DNA of 64,000 nucleotides, from positions 62,001 through 126,000 of the forward strand of contig JBAKBP010003195.1 in assembly GCA_037953745.1 (NCBI GenBank). Direction: 5' to 3'. Under the pieces are notes generated by a model. That model did no database searches, had not been told where the DNA came from, and worked only from the letters and a program-made list of their open reading frames with translations. The translations under genes were made by a program, and so were the position numbers. The DNA is from Lithodes maja (Eukaryota > Arthropoda > Malacostraca > Decapoda > Lithodidae). Positions 63,123 to 64,000 of the stretch are shown here, in pieces (the first letter of the stretch is position 1; every line of letters begins with the position of its first letter).

Positions 63123-63566
63123 ATCTATCTATCTATCTACATGCTTGTTAATTCCTGCCTCCCAAAACATGATTGTCGAACTGTTCTGTGCGTGTGTGTC
63201 GCGGGCCGCCCGCCATGACGACAAAAAGTTATAAAAGGGGGCTGAAAAGTGTGACTTTGGGGCTGACCAGAATCTAATTCATTTATTTATGTGTTACATT
63301 TGGAATCCCATTACACCATCAGACAGTACACTAGGACCATACGGCTGGGAAAGTGTAGATAGAGGAAGGTGTTGGAATGGCTTTGTTGTGTGTTTATTAA
63401 CTAGTCTGTATACATCATCGAGGTGTCCCCCGACTGGGTTCGAGCATGTGAAACACGCTAGTATTTACAACCACACCCACTAAATGTCCGCCTTGGCTGG
63501 GATTGAACCCAGGTCAAGCAGATTCACACATGAGCGTGCTCTCCACTCGACCTCTGCGGCTCTGTA
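63123..63566 (-). mobile_element. tRNA-derived SINE in NUP160 intron, (TAGA)n tail
   Basis: On the minus strand the head (63566-63485) has an A-box-like GGTCGAGTGG, as in Ser/Leu-type tRNAs, and a B-box-like GGGTTCAATCC, with a possible CCGC/GCGG terminal stem. The body runs to a (TAGA)n stretch at 63121-63139. Target duplications were not resolved, so the extent is approximate. Confidence 0.5.
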
Positions 63567-63679
63567 CTGTATGTATATATGTACCGGTATATACTTGGGC
63601 ACATACCCCATAGCTGAGGGTGGCCGACTCGAGACAAAGCCCGAACAGAAAGAACATTGATAATTGATAAAACAATGCC

Positions 63680-63723
63680 GGACTGTTGGGTTTACCGAAT
63701 TATTGGGTGCCGGCCTAGAGGAC
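63680..63723. mobile_element. Solo end of a pogo-like element in NUP160 intron
   Basis: GCCGGCCTAGAGGACTTTTACTG followed by TA resembles the CAGTAAAAGTCC ends of T1 and T2. No partner end was found. Confidence 0.4.
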
Positions 63724-63864
63724 TTTTACTGTAATTATTACCTCATTCCATGATGTTATATTAGTGGTGATAACATAATTTGTTATTGTTATATGTCTGT
63801 GAGTATGATAACTTGTAATTTGTTCATGCCTGTGATATTGATAATATGATTGTTATGTGTACAG

Positions 63865-64000
63865 GTGCCTGGAGACACTAGTGGGGTATCAGTATGGCGA
63901 GTTGGCCGGAGAGGTGGTAACCATTCTGGAGAACCGGGCTCGCTCTGCTGACATTCTCATCAACAACTACTACCATCTCCTCTATGCATTTCATGTCTCC
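63865..64000 (+). CDS. NUP160: Nup160, next exon (continues beyond window)
   Basis: Acceptor TTATGTGTACAG ends at 63864. The exon adds one base to complete the Gly codon left by the previous exon and then reads CLETLVGYQYGELAGEVVTI, ILENRARSADILINNYYHLL and YAFHVS to the window edge. The conserved block around NRAR and NYYHLLYAFH is the best Nup160 signature here. The intron (62968-63864) contains a SINE and a pogo-like end. Confidence 0.85.

Overview
This is eukaryotic, repeat-dominated DNA, most likely from an arthropod and plausibly a decapod crustacean. That guess rests on the mix of DIRS, piggyBac, RTE, CR1 and L2 elements, the many pogo-like miniature elements, the recurrent TAGGCCTA-like words, and one spliced host gene. 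No bacterial genes, operons or CRISPR array are present. A 200-N assembly gap lies at 40132-40331. All homology calls were made by reading sequence and translated motifs; no database was searched.

Region 1-27.7 kb reads as one DIRS-type tyrosine-recombinase retrotransposon (copy 1) broken by successive insertions: a pogo-like miniature element (itself interrupted), a second nearly complete DIRS element (copy 2, 3429-17202) carrying an intact 960-codon piggyBac, a SINE-like element, a full-length RTE LINE with an open 1003-codon ORF, and a dead piggyBac (PB4) that itself carries a TTAA-bounded miniature element and a second piggyBac relative (PB3). The split pieces of the copy-1 right terminal repeat can be followed across every insertion.

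Region 27.7-40 kb holds CR1 fragments, a possible exon (28864-29013), a truncated RTE, a tandem array of paired tRNA-like units, a LINE with an (AAC)n tail, and a GC-rich minus-strand DIRS (copy 4) running into the gap. Region 40-45.75 kb holds an L2/CR1-type LINE followed by a degenerate LINE containing a SINE and an RTE tail.

Region 45.75-59.1 kb is a second nest: a pogo-type repeat, then a LINE inserted at its (AAC)n stretch, a SINE-like element in that LINE, a PIF/Harbinger-like element with CTG target duplication in the SINE, and a second intact piggyBac (962 codons), an RTE tail and a pogo miniature element inside that. A second LINE copy sits in the (AAC)n tail of the first. Region 59.1-61.4 kb holds a pogo-type element filled with about 30 copies of a 31-bp satellite, then a large foldback element.

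The one confident host gene is NUP160 (nuclear pore Y-complex) at the right edge: an exon at 61493-62967 and the start of the next at 63865, joined in frame. The most interesting points are the DIRS terminal-repeat/junction architecture, the in-frame piggyBac derivative that lost its catalytic core but kept both end domains, the LINE-SINE pair sharing a 3' end that also codes the LINE C-terminus, the apparent (AAC)n insertion habit of that LINE, and the tandem twin tRNA-like repeat.
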